From Bacillota bacterium (GTDB taxonomy: Bacteria > Bacillota > Clostridia > Lachnospirales > Lachnospiraceae): a stretch of 12,028 nt of DNA. Location of the stretch: assembly GCA_023387635.1 (NCBI GenBank), contig JAEWHU010000369.1, forward strand, positions 1 through 12,028, read 5' to 3'. The notes under the pieces were generated by a model. That model was given only the letters and a program-made list of their open reading frames with translations, did no database searches and was not told the DNA's origin. The translations under genes and the position numbers were made by a program. Shown in pieces: positions 1-6,027 of this stretch (position 1 is its first letter; each line of letters begins with the position of its first letter).

Positions 1-9
1 TTTTAAATT

Positions 10-14
10 CCTCC
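10..14 (-). promoter_or_regulatory. Ribosome binding site of a leftward gene starting just left of the window
   Basis: On the minus strand a perfect GGAGG is followed by nine A/T-rich bases and then the window edge, so a start codon is expected within the first few bases outside. A promoter lies a short distance upstream (38-66). In Bacillus, lepA lies a little beyond gpr-spoIIP, so lepA is a reasonable guess, but no coding sequence of this gene is inside the window. Confidence 0.6.
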
Positions 15-37
15 GTAAGTGAGTTGTTTTCTGTTGT

Positions 38-66
38 ATTATAGCATAGAGCTTTACCATATACAA
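38..66 (-). promoter_or_regulatory. SigA-type promoter for the leftward gene off the left edge
   Basis: The minus strand shows an extended -10 element, TGCTATAAT (TATAAT at 38-43, TG two bases upstream). Seventeen bases further upstream is TTGTAT (61-66), a weak -35 box. An extended -10 can make up for a poor -35. Transcription would start near position 30 and give a leader of about 30 bases ending in the GGAGG at 10-14. Confidence 0.6.
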
Positions 67-85
67 GAAAAAGAGTATCAACCAC

Positions 86-196
86 TTAGAAACCTTGTAT
101 AATAATAATTGTAGTATTGTCCATTTCTTTGAATTCTAATAACAATTTTATGATATGATTCGTTGAATAATTATCAAGTGGTCCAGTTGGTTCATC
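86..196 (-). pseudogene. Relic of an ABC-transporter ATP-binding protein
   Basis: Reading 196 down to 86 on the minus strand gives an open stretch of 36 codons ending in TAA. It begins DEPTGPLD and, after a helix-like stretch, reaches TTIIII. This matches the Walker B tail (DEPTG), D-loop (LD) and following beta strand (TIIxVTH) of LolD/MacB-type ABC ATPases, at nearly the usual spacing (one extra residue). The H-loop histidine that should follow is missing (Gln-Gly is there). The frame closes with a stop two codons upstream of DEPTG, so the P-loop, signature and Walker B strand are absent. It has no start or ribosome binding site. I read it as a decayed remnant. The motif match is seen; the history is inferred. 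Confidence 0.6.
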
Positions 197-204
197 AGTA
201 AATT

Positions 205-257
205 AAAGTAGCTACTTCCCTATTAACTGTACAAGTTAAGTTGGAAGTAGCTACTTT
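205..257 (-). terminator. Hairpin terminator downstream of spoIIP
   Basis: A perfect 15-bp inverted repeat (205-219 with 243-257) encloses an inner 6-bp stem (223-228 with 234-239). Each outer arm holds the palindrome AAGTAGCTACTT. On the minus strand the hairpin lies 43 bases after the spoIIP stop and is followed by TTTAATTT rather than a clean U-tract. The call therefore rests mainly on stem strength and position. Confidence 0.6.
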
Positions 258-300
258 GTTAATATATATATTCAAAAAAATATTTTATATTTTACTGCAA

Positions 301-1692
301 CTATTCTCCTGCTAATACATCATTCAACACTGCTGCCAAATACTCCATAGAATTCATAACTTCTCCAACCGTATTATAATTTGTTCCAACTTCAGCTAGT
401 ATAGCTTTTTCTCTATAATGCAAATTATAGCGTAAAGCTTGTAGATAGTTTTTGTACATAACTCCTGGAAATTTTTCTCTTCCCTTGAGTTGAAGTTGTA
501 AACTAAATGCTAGATTCGCCTTTAAATTCTTATTAGGAAGATAGTCTATCTTACCTTTTAGATTTCTTGATAATCCGTTAAATAGCATAATCTGAGCAGT
601 ATCTTTGCCGTTAATATTAGTTACTCTTTTTATGCCTTTATCATTTCCATCTCTATGCACATCTATAATAACTTCTATACTAGGATTTTCCTTTAATATT
701 TGTGATATTCCATCACTAGCGTGATTATATGCTAGATTTCTTTCTATATACCCCTCCATGATATCATATTCACTCGTATCATGAATTACATTATACCCAT
801 ATTTCTCTTCTAATATTTTAGTTAAATATGTTCCTGCACCTACAATGGAATCCTCCTTCACCCCTTCTCTACTATCAATAAATGCTTCTTGGGAGTGTGT
901 GTGATAAATTAATATCTGAGGTTTGTCTGATGTAGTCTTTATGGTCATATCTTTTCCTAGCATATATTCTGCATCAAACAAAGAATCATCAATGGCAGTG
1001 GCCTCGTCTTTTATGTAAAAATTATTATATAGAAATTGTTTGTTTAATAATTGCTTTAAAGTAAAATATTCCCCTTTTCCTGTACTAATCGTTTCTGTTG
1101 TTTCATTACCACTATTATTATGATAATCATCTTCCATATATACTTCACCATTTATAATATCAATTGGAATTAAACCGGATAAGTTGTTTGCTAGTGCAAC
1201 AGTTCCTCCCCTACTACCAAAATATATTCCTCTATTCTCAATTTCAGCAAGTAAAACAAGATTCTCATTATACCTTGCATTATGTATTCCCCTTAATATC
1301 ATAGAAACGTAATAATTATTATTCAAGCGACTATGTTTTTGACTTAAAAATAATAAATTTTCATCCGTATCTTTTATATAATGTTCTATTTTTGAACTAT
1401 TTATATCCATCGCATATTGATTAATTGGGAACATTCCAGCAAATTCATTTAACACAAAGTTATTGTCCTTCTCTTCGTCTTTGGTTATTATTTTTATAAT
1501 TGGGATATTCGTACGTGTTACATAATTTAATATAGAAGAAATAACTGTTCTTTCTGTCTTTTTAGAATAATTCATATTACCTAAACCAAAAACTTCTATA
1601 CTTTGAATTAACAAGTTTAAACTTAATACTAGTATTATACTCCATATAACCATATGATATATCTTAGTAAAATTATGTTTATGCCTATTCAT
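301..1692 (-). CDS. spoIIP: Stage II sporulation protein P (peptidoglycan amidase/endopeptidase)
   Basis: SpoIIP is the cell-wall hydrolase of the SpoIID-SpoIIM-SpoIIP engulfment complex. It is anchored in the mother-cell membrane and cleaves stem peptides and cross-links so that the membrane can move around the forespore. Numbered from the ATG chosen here (463 residues), a single hydrophobic segment lies at about 14-37. A long variable region with an Asn/Thr-rich stretch near 190-205 precedes the C-terminal catalytic domain. That domain carries YHTHSQE (His264, His266, Glu269), DVHRD (344-348) and AILAEVGT (Glu434), the family's expected zinc and catalytic motifs. The frame stays open to a TTG at 1738-1740, but those codons come from a palindromic repeat. 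The ATG at 1690-1692 has GGAG six bases upstream, so I prefer it. It is longer than the roughly 400-residue Bacillus protein. It follows gpr on the same strand across a 340-base gap. Confidence 0.95.
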   Translation of the reverse strand: MNRHKHNFTKIYHMVIWSIILVLSLNLLIQSIEVFGLGNMNYSKKTERTVISSILNYVTRTNIPIIKIITKDEEKDNNFVLNEFAGMFPINQYAMDINSSKIEHYIKDTDENLLFLSQKHSRLNNNYYVSMILRGIHNARYNENLVLLAEIENRGIYFGSRGGTVALANNLSGLIPIDIINGEVYMEDDYHNNSGNETTETISTGKGEYFTLKQLLNKQFLYNNFYIKDEATAIDDSLFDAEYMLGKDMTIKTTSDKPQILIYHTHSQEAFIDSREGVKEDSIVGAGTYLTKILEEKYGYNVIHDTSEYDIMEGYIERNLAYNHASDGISQILKENPSIEVIIDVHRDGNDKGIKRVTNINGKDTAQIMLFNGLSRNLKGKIDYLPNKNLKANLAFSLQLQLKGREKFPGVMYKNYLQALRYNLHYREKAILAEVGTNYNTVGEVMNSMEYLAAVLNDVLAGE

Positions 1693-1724
1693 ATTAATCT
1701 CCAATCTACCTACACACCGCGAAT

Positions 1725-1833
1725 TTGTGCGCCAGCACAATATTTACATAGTGAATTGATTTTCAATTCACTTTGACTCCACCGCCATTTATGCGCTTTG
1801 CAAAGTTTGCAACTTTCTTCCTTTGCAAAGCAC
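1725..1833. repeat. Cluster of three palindromic hairpins between gpr and spoIIP
   Basis: Three inverted repeats lie side by side. A 6-bp stem TTGTGC/GCACAA with a GCCA loop is at 1725-1740. A 10-bp stem AGTGAATTGA/TCAATTCACT with a 3-base loop is at 1750-1772. A 13-bp stem with one mismatch is at 1793-1805 and 1821-1833, each arm holding CTTTGCAAAG. No open frame or U-tract is associated. The first hairpin supplies the spurious N-terminal codons in front of the true spoIIP start. It looks like an intergenic palindromic repeat unit. The stems are seen directly; a wider repeat family is inferred. Confidence 0.6.
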
Positions 1834-1869
1834 AAAATATGTGTACTAAAGCTTATTTGATGAATTTTA

Positions 1870-1953
1870 TTTCTTGTGGTCAAAGTAGATATTCTTAGTC
1901 CGCTTTGCTACATTACTCATTCTTTATCTACTACGCAGGATAAGATTCTATAA
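1870..1953. repeat. Dispersed repeat, copy A (upstream of spoIIP)
   Basis: This stretch aligns, with substitutions and small gaps, to 11330-11417 in the same orientation. Shared blocks include TCAAAG, GATATTC, AGTCC, CTTTAT (offset slightly) and ATAAGATT, in the same order. Both copies are in the intergenic region upstream of a leftward gene. No protein is encoded. It could be a degenerate mobile palindromic element or a shared leader structure. With copies A and B and the palindromes at 1725-1833, most of the 1693-2030 gap is accounted for. A sporulation-sigma-like CATATGAT (minus strand, 1957-1964) is just upstream, but I found no convincing partner -35 box. Confidence 0.5.
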
Positions 1954-2030
1954 TCTATCATATGCATTAATTTTATTATTGATAACATATTAACCATTTT
2001 TTCATAATTTTTTTAGACATGCTAAAAACA

Positions 2031-2963
2031 TTAAGAAAAGCATTGATTAATTGCTTCAGAAATTGTAAAACTCATTCTCTTAATAGATTCATCTATATTC
2101 TTTGGAGTTACAAACATATTCTCTATTCTATTTTCATTCACTTCATTAATAAATTGGTATACTTCTTCCTCTTTAAATCCTTGTTTAGACATAAACTGCT
2201 CTAAACTGTCATTAACAATGGTTGCAGCATCCACTACGGTAGGAACCCCAAGAGCAATTACATCTACACCTAAACTTTCTTTATTTAAAGATTTTCTATT
2301 ATTACCCACTCCTGAACCTGGTGATATTCCTGTATCCGTAAGTTGAATTGTTGTATTTAACCTAGCTGTACTTCTAGCTGCTAATGCATCTATTACTATA
2401 ACTACTTTGGGATTTGTCTCTTTTATAATCCCCCGTAATATTTCACTTGTTTCCATTCCTGTTTGCGCCATTACCCCAGGAGCGATTGCACTAACACTTC
2501 CTAAATTATGCTTTTCTTTAAATTCATGTCCAAATTCATTGATTAAATGCCTTGTAATAAATAAATTATCTACTACTTGAGGGCCTAATGCATCTGGCGT
2601 TACCTCTCTATTGCCAAGACCAGCAACAAGAACTTCTGCTTTATCAACATCTCCTATTAATTTTTTCATGTATTTTGCTATTTCATCTGCTATTGGTTCA
2701 TTATATCCACCATCATTCTTACCAAGATTTTTTGTTTCAATGGTGATATATGTGCCCATAGGTTTTCCCATAGCATCTGCACCTTTTTTATCTTTTATCT
2801 CTACAGTGGTTATCTTAATATCATCTTTTTCATTATAATCCTCATTTAGAATAACACCCTTTATTTCAACATTATCCTCTTCAAAGCTTTCTCTCACTTC
2901 AAGAGCTAAATCTGTTCTTGGCAAACTTAATTTCATCATATTCCCAGTTCCTAGCTTGTTCAT
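2031..2963 (-). CDS. gpr: GPR germination protease (spore endopeptidase)
   Basis: GPR is made in the forespore as a zymogen. During germination it degrades the small acid-soluble proteins that coat spore DNA. From the ATG at 2961-2963 the protein has 310 residues. PRTDLALE near residues 15-22 follows a short propeptide-like N-terminus, matching the conserved RTDLA element of the family. VAGLGNREVTPDALGP contains Asp124 and VIVIDALAAR contains Asp192. They correspond to the two aspartates reported as essential in the Bacillus megaterium enzyme (family A25). TDTGISPGSGVGN and GVPTVVDAATIV are further family blocks. A GTG at 3000-3002 with AGGTG six bases upstream would add 13 residues and cannot be excluded. 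It is divergent from rpsT and upstream of spoIIP. No clear forespore sigma promoter could be read, although CATACTA occurs on the minus strand near 3079-3085. Confidence 0.95.
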   Translation of the reverse strand: MNKLGTGNMMKLSLPRTDLALEVRESFEEDNVEIKGVILNEDYNEKDDIKITTVEIKDKKGADAMGKPMGTYITIETKNLGKNDGGYNEPIADEIAKYMKKLIGDVDKAEVLVAGLGNREVTPDALGPQVVDNLFITRHLINEFGHEFKEKHNLGSVSAIAPGVMAQTGMETSEILRGIIKETNPKVVIVIDALAARSTARLNTTIQLTDTGISPGSGVGNNRKSLNKESLGVDVIALGVPTVVDAATIVNDSLEQFMSKQGFKEEEVYQFINEVNENRIENMFVTPKNIDESIKRMSFTISEAINQCFS

Positions 2964-3044
2964 TTTATTCCATTTCCTTTCCTTACTTTTGCCTTCTATC
3001 ACCTATCACACCTATATTTTCTACTTATTTTTTCAAAATATGTA

Positions 3045-3078
3045 TTGACATACGAATTGCTTTATACTACTATATAAT
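3045..3078 (+). promoter_or_regulatory. rpsT promoter
   Basis: A perfect TTGACA (3045-3050) is followed after 17 bases by TACTAT (3068-3073), a 4/6 -10 match. A full TATAAT sits slightly further on (3073-3078), but its 22-base spacing is too long for that -35 box. The -10 region lies inside a 20-base near-palindrome (3064-3083) and could also bind a regulator or serve the divergent gpr gene. The resulting mRNA would have a leader of about 85 bases. Confidence 0.7.
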
Positions 3079-3087
3079 AGTATGTTT

Positions 3088-3118
3088 ACATTAGAACGTC
3101 CGTGTCCGGATCTGATGT
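3088..3118 (+). promoter_or_regulatory. Structured leader hairpin of rpsT mRNA
   Basis: ACATTAGA (3088-3095) pairs with TCTGATGT (3111-3118), with one G-U pair. A three-base bulge (ACG) follows, then TCCG (3099-3102) pairs with CGGA (3107-3110) around a TGTC tetraloop. No U-tract follows, so it is not a terminator. It lies between promoter and ribosome binding site, where an autoregulatory ribosomal-protein leader would be expected. The fold is read by eye. Binding of S20 is inference. Confidence 0.5.
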
Positions 3119-3152
3119 AACAGTTATATTAAAAATTATATAGAACACTTTT

Positions 3153-3159
3153 GGAGGTG
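3153..3159 (+). promoter_or_regulatory. Ribosome binding site that fixes the TTG start of rpsT
   Basis: GGAGGTG at 3153-3159 lies six bases before the TTG at 3166-3168. Starting there gives the universal S20 N-terminus MANIKSAKKR. The upstream in-frame TTG at 3151 overlaps this site and cannot be the start. Confidence 0.85.
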
Positions 3160-3165
3160 CCCAAT

Positions 3166-3429
3166 TTGGCTAATATTAAATCTGCTAAGAAAAGAATCTT
3201 AGTTAATGAAACTAAAGCATTAAGAAACAAAGCAATTAAATCTAAAGTTAAAACTGTTGTAAAGAAAGTTGAAGCTGCTGTTGCTGCTGGCGACAAAGAA
3301 CTTGCTAAAGCATCTTTACTTGTTGCAATTTCTGAAATTGACAAAGCTACTACTAAAGGAGTATACCACAAAAATACTTCTTCTAGAAAAGTATCTCGTT
3401 TAACTAAAGCTGTTAATTCAATAGCATAG
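3166..3429 (+). CDS. rpsT: 30S ribosomal protein S20
   Basis: This is a primary-binding protein of the small subunit that contacts the 5-prime domain and helix 44 region of 16S rRNA. The 87-residue product begins MANIKSAKKR when the TTG is read as Met, is rich in Lys and Ala, and forms the three-helix S20 pattern. It ends with SRKVSRLTKAVNSIA, close to the usual family length of 85-90. The start codon is TTG, as it is in Escherichia coli rpsT, where the UUG matters for feedback control. Here the TTG is supported by GGAGGTG at six-base spacing. The gene stands alone, divergent from gpr and convergent with dinB, with its own promoter and terminators. Low codon diversity (many AAA, GCT, GTT) fits high expression. 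Confidence 0.97.
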   Translation: MANIKSAKKRILVNETKALRNKAIKSKVKTVVKKVEAAVAAGDKELAKASLLVAISEIDKATTKGVYHKNTSSRKVSRLTKAVNSIA

Positions 3430-3441
3430 TTAATTCACATA

Positions 3442-3474
3442 TTACAGTAAAAGACTAACCCTATTTTACTGTAA
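3442..3474 (+). terminator. First hairpin after rpsT
   Basis: A perfect 11-bp inverted repeat, TTACAGTAAAA (3442-3452) with TTTTACTGTAA (3464-3474), lies 12 bases after the rpsT stop. It is followed by GCTTTATAATAAT. The U-tract is weak, so this may be an attenuating or mRNA-stabilising hairpin, with the main stop at 3524-3568. Confidence 0.6.
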
Positions 3475-3523
3475 GCTTTATAATAATATGATTTTTATAT
3501 CTTATAATTATAATGAATAAGTA

Positions 3524-3568
3524 AGCCTGCTCTTAAAAAACATGTATTTATGTTTTTAAGGACAGGCT
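3524..3568 (+). terminator. Terminator between convergent rpsT and dinB
   Basis: AGCCTG (3524-3529) pairs with CAGGCT (3563-3568), and the inner arms CTTAAAAAACAT and ATGTTTTTAAG pair with one bulge. On the plus strand the stem is followed by AATTTTTATATC, a usable U-tract for rpsT. On the minus strand the downstream sequence is less U-rich, but this is the only strong hairpin after dinB. It probably works in both directions. Confidence 0.75.
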
Positions 3569-3592
3569 AATTTTTATATCTTAATCTTATTG

Positions 3593-4840
3593 TTATATCT
3601 TAATTTTTTTCTTATCCGGTGTAATTCCACCGCTCATGTGATAAATTGGGCTTGACACAAAAGAAGCTCTTTTAATAGAATCTACACCATAACGACATCT
3701 TATACTATCAATGGCCTTATCAAGTTTTTCCATCTTTTCATAAGATGTATTCATATCGAATAAAGTTAATTGTCTCATCTTAGGGTTCTTAGTAACCTTA
3801 CTTGTATGAATTCCTAAATGCCTAATTGGTATTCCATTCCAAGCTTCATCAAACAACTTACAGGCTGCCCTATAAATTTCATTAGTAATATTAGTTGGGG
3901 TAAATAAGGTCATTTGATGAGAGCTATGATGAAAATCACAATCTACAATACTTACTGCTACTACACTCGCCACTACCATATCATTACGAAGTCTAGTACC
4001 CACGGTTTCTGCTAGAGCAAGCAATACGAGCTTTGCTGCCATTTCATTATCCACATCAAAGGGAGTTGTGGTTGAGTTGCCATAGCCTTTATTGGCAGGC
4101 GCTACTTCTGTTACAAAAGAAGTATCTATTCCATTAGCAAAATCATAAATTAACTCTCCATATTTTTTAAAATGAGATCGTAATATCTGAACATCCATAT
4201 TAGCTAACTCACCAATGGTATGAACGCCCATGGTATGAAGCTTCTTTGTAGTAGCCCTTCCTACATAAAACAAATCAGACACCGGTAATCTCCACATCTT
4301 CTCTTTTATCTCATGCGGGAAAAGGGTATGCACCATATTAGGTTTCTTTAGATCTGATGCCATCTTTGCTAATAGCTTATTAGAAGATATTCCAATATTA
4401 ACGCTAAATCCAAGTTCTTCATAAATACGGTCCTTAATCTCATGTGCCACTTTAACTGGTGAATCATAAAGATACTGGGTTCCTGTCATATCACAATAAG
4501 CTTCGTCAATACTATATTGCTCCACACAGGGGGAATATTCTTTTAAAATATTAATAAATGCTTTCGAGCAAGCTTCATATAAATCATATTGTGGAGGAAT
4601 TAGAACAAGCTCTGGACACTTAATTAAAGCATCTCGAATAGATTCTCCTGTCTGGATACGAAATGGTTTTGTTGGTATGGACTTAGCAAGTATAATCCCA
4701 TGCCTTTTCTTTACATCTCCACCCACTGCAGAAGGAATGGTTCTTAAATCTAATTTATCGCCTAAAAATTTTACTCGGTACACAGCTTCCCAGCTTAAAA
4801 ATGCAGAATTTACATCTATATGAAAAATAACATTCTCCAT
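3593..4840 (-). CDS. dinB: Y-family DNA polymerase (Pol IV/DinB type)
   Basis: This is an error-prone translesion polymerase that copies past damaged bases when the replicative polymerase stalls. The 415-residue product has the full Y-family plan. IDVNSAFLSWE at 8-18 carries metal ligand Asp9 and the probable steric-gate Phe14. YSIDEAYCDMT at 109-119 carries catalytic Asp112-Glu113. NIGISSNKLLAKMASDLKKP at 148-167 is the palm/finger block, and a helix-hairpin-helix is near 188-212. The little-finger domain (about 240-350) ends in QLTLF (357-361), a good beta-clamp-binding motif. Length is close to Bacillus PolY1 and PolY2. The ATG at 4838-4840 has AGGAGAG upstream. Two LexA boxes in its promoter make SOS induction very likely. 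It stands alone, convergent with rpsT, and its promoter abuts the terminator of the upstream nitroreductase gene. Confidence 0.95.
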   Translation of the reverse strand: MENVIFHIDVNSAFLSWEAVYRVKFLGDKLDLRTIPSAVGGDVKKRHGIILAKSIPTKPFRIQTGESIRDALIKCPELVLIPPQYDLYEACSKAFINILKEYSPCVEQYSIDEAYCDMTGTQYLYDSPVKVAHEIKDRIYEELGFSVNIGISSNKLLAKMASDLKKPNMVHTLFPHEIKEKMWRLPVSDLFYVGRATTKKLHTMGVHTIGELANMDVQILRSHFKKYGELIYDFANGIDTSFVTEVAPANKGYGNSTTTPFDVDNEMAAKLVLLALAETVGTRLRNDMVVASVVAVSIVDCDFHHSSHQMTLFTPTNITNEIYRAACKLFDEAWNGIPIRHLGIHTSKVTKNPKMRQLTLFDMNTSYEKMEKLDKAIDSIRCRYGVDSIKRASFVSSPIYHMSGGITPDKKKIKI

Positions 4841-4869
4841 ACATTTCTCTCTCCTTTTGCACTTTTTTT

Positions 4870-4883
4870 CGAATGTATGTTCT
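4870..4883 (-). promoter_or_regulatory. LexA (SOS) box 1 of dinB
   Basis: CGAATGTATGTTCT on the plus strand fits the Gram-positive SOS box CGAACRNRYGTTYC at 12 of 14 positions. It lies just downstream of the dinB -10 element, near the start of transcription, so bound LexA would block initiation or promoter clearance. It is identical to the second box 26 bases away. Confidence 0.8.
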
Positions 4884-4888
4884 ATTTT

Positions 4889-4917
4889 ATTATATCGAAT
4901 GTATGTTCTGTTTTCAA
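4889..4917 (-). promoter_or_regulatory. dinB promoter
   Basis: On the minus strand TTGAAA (4912-4917) and a perfect TATAAT (4889-4894) are separated by exactly 17 bases. LexA box 2 fills the spacer and box 1 follows the -10. This is a strong promoter designed to be silent until LexA is removed. Confidence 0.85.
4896..4909 (-). promoter_or_regulatory. LexA (SOS) box 2 of dinB
   Basis: This is a second exact copy of CGAATGTATGTTCT, placed between the -35 and -10 elements of the dinB promoter. The 26-base centre-to-centre distance is about two and a half helical turns, so two LexA dimers would sit on roughly opposite faces. Confidence 0.8.
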
Positions 4918-4942
4918 GTGGAATTTTATACTTAATGTCTAC

Positions 4943-4992
4943 AAAAAAAGACTATAGTCAACATAAAATTTGATTTTACGTTAACTATAATC
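4943..4992 (-). terminator. Rho-independent terminator for the nitroreductase gene
   Basis: On the minus strand a stem of about 20 bp (4973-4992 with 4950-4969) has a 3-base loop and is followed at once by seven T residues (4949-4943). The imperfect positions become G-U pairs only in the minus-strand RNA, which sets its direction. It lies about 225 bases after the nitroreductase stop and directly before the dinB promoter. Confidence 0.85.
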
Positions 4993-5070
4993 TTTATTAT
5001 AGGTTATTTATATCAGAATATTTATATCAGATAATTTACTTTTATTTTATAATTACCTTATTTTAAATAA

Positions 5071-5186
5071 TAATTATTCTTTTTTAATATTACTATCTGA
5101 TTTTAAAATATAATGATTCTTTTTTAATTATTATCTGATTTTAAAATATAATGATTCTTTTTTAATTACTATCTGATTTTTAAATA
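5071..5186. repeat. Three tandem copies of a 38-40 base repeat
   Basis: Copies occupy 5071-5110 (40 bases), 5111-5148 (38) and 5149-5186 (38). Each runs TAATGATTCTTTTTTAATTA, then TATCTGATTTT and a final AAATA, with a few changes. The second and third copies are nearly identical. The block lies in the untranslated 3-prime region of the nitroreductase gene, between its stop and its terminator. It has no open frame and differs from a CRISPR array in having no spacers. A short direct repeat TTTATATCAGA also lies nearby, around 5006-5032. Confidence 0.85.
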
Positions 5187-5216
5187 TTACTAACATATAT
5201 TTTAAAATGAATTATT

Positions 5217-6014
5217 CTATACTTCTTCATCTTTTAACTTACCAACACAAGCTGCATATACTACAAATTCATTATCTTCAGATGAAGATGGACTTGAATC
5301 AAGGTGTAATAAATTATCCATAAGTTCTTGTTCATATGAACCGATTGCACAAGTGCCACATCCAATTGCTTCACAAGCTAAATAAAGGTTTTGACATACA
5401 TGTCCTGCATCAAGTAAGGCATATTTTTGTGATTTCATGGTATAACGCCATTCAGTACGATATGGAGTTACTGTCCATACAAAGGAAACACTTGCTCCTG
5501 CAAAAAAAGTTTGTCCATGGGAAGCTTCTGTTAATCTATCCACTTGGTCACTATTACTCTCAAGGTGTTCTAATTTATGTTCAAGCGCTAAATAATGATA
5601 CAACCCAGGTTCTAATCCCTTTACACGATTTATAAATAAATATGTATCAAGAGGATGTCTTGCTCCTGCAGATGGAACTGTTCTTATGGTTGCTTTTTTT
5701 TCTCTACCAATTACTTTTTTAACACCCCCTGTAGACCATAACAGAAAAGCTAATTCTTCTAATGTTAATTCTTCTTCTGAGTAATTTCTTCTACTTTTTC
5801 TATCATTCAATATGTCTAATATATTACTCTTTTTTATAACTCCCTCAAATTCCCTAGTTAATGGAATAAGCTTACCGCCAGACCAAGGTTTTTCTAATGG
5901 TGGTTGAGGTAATTTCATTTGTTCACCACTTTCCACACTATTACAAAGGTCTGTATGTCCTTTCATTACTTCTCGTAATTCCATAATTGTATTATCATAT
6001 TGCTTTTTATCCAT
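5217..6014 (-). CDS. SagB-type FMN-dependent nitroreductase-family oxidoreductase
   Basis: The product belongs to the SagB/ThcOx branch of the nitroreductase fold, whose studied members oxidise azolines in peptide natural products with FMN. From the ATG at 6012-6014 it has 265 residues. DRKSRRNYSEEELTLEELAFLL (about 71-92) is the entry motif with the FMN phosphate-binding arginines. RTVPSAGARHPLDTYLF (111-127) is the SagB signature. The C-terminal AGHVCQNLYLACEAIGCGTCAIG (203-225) is the second FMN-contacting block. No YcaO cyclodehydratase or precursor peptide is nearby, so an azoline role is not supported; many such stand-alone genes exist with unknown substrates. A GTG at 6033-6035 extends the frame by seven codons, but GGGA six bases before the ATG favours the shorter form. 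It follows the SRAP gene by 84 bases on the same strand and may share its transcript. Confidence 0.88.
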   Translation of the reverse strand: MDKKQYDNTIMELREVMKGHTDLCNSVESGEQMKLPQPPLEKPWSGGKLIPLTREFEGVIKKSNILDILNDRKSRRNYSEEELTLEELAFLLWSTGGVKKVIGREKKATIRTVPSAGARHPLDTYLFINRVKGLEPGLYHYLALEHKLEHLESNSDQVDRLTEASHGQTFFAGASVSFVWTVTPYRTEWRYTMKSQKYALLDAGHVCQNLYLACEAIGCGTCAIGSYEQELMDNLLHLDSSPSSSEDNEFVVYAACVGKLKDEEV

Positions 6015-6027
6015 ATTAATCCCATTG

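Noticed and set aside
1693..1740. Longer SpoIIP N-terminus from a TTG at 1738-1740
   Set aside because: The extra codons are palindrome sequence, and the ATG at 1690-1692 has a proper GGAG.
2019..2204. Plus-strand 61-codon frame
   Set aside because: It is antisense to the 3-prime end of gpr, has no ribosome site, and its composition is that of the complementary strand of a real gene.
3001..3011. Ten bases AGGTGTGATA (minus strand) shared by the upstream regions of gpr and the nitroreductase gene
   Set aside because: It resembles ribosome-site sequence, and a ten-base match in AT-rich DNA is weak. Only the nitroreductase copy is part of a palindrome.
3079..3085. Forespore sigma factor -10 (CATACTA, minus strand) for gpr
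   Set aside because: No acceptable -35 box at the right distance, and the match lies inside the near-palindrome over the rpsT -10 region.
3129..3371. Minus-strand 80-codon frame over rpsT
   Set aside because: It is the complement of the S20 gene; the plus-strand frame encodes an unmistakable S20 with promoter and ribosome site.
5071..5186. CRISPR-like array
   Set aside because: The units are directly adjacent with no variable spacers and no cas genes are present, so it is a simple tandem repeat.
5336..5635. Plus-strand 99-codon frame
   Set aside because: It lies inside the nitroreductase gene on the opposite strand, with no ribosome site or recognisable domain.
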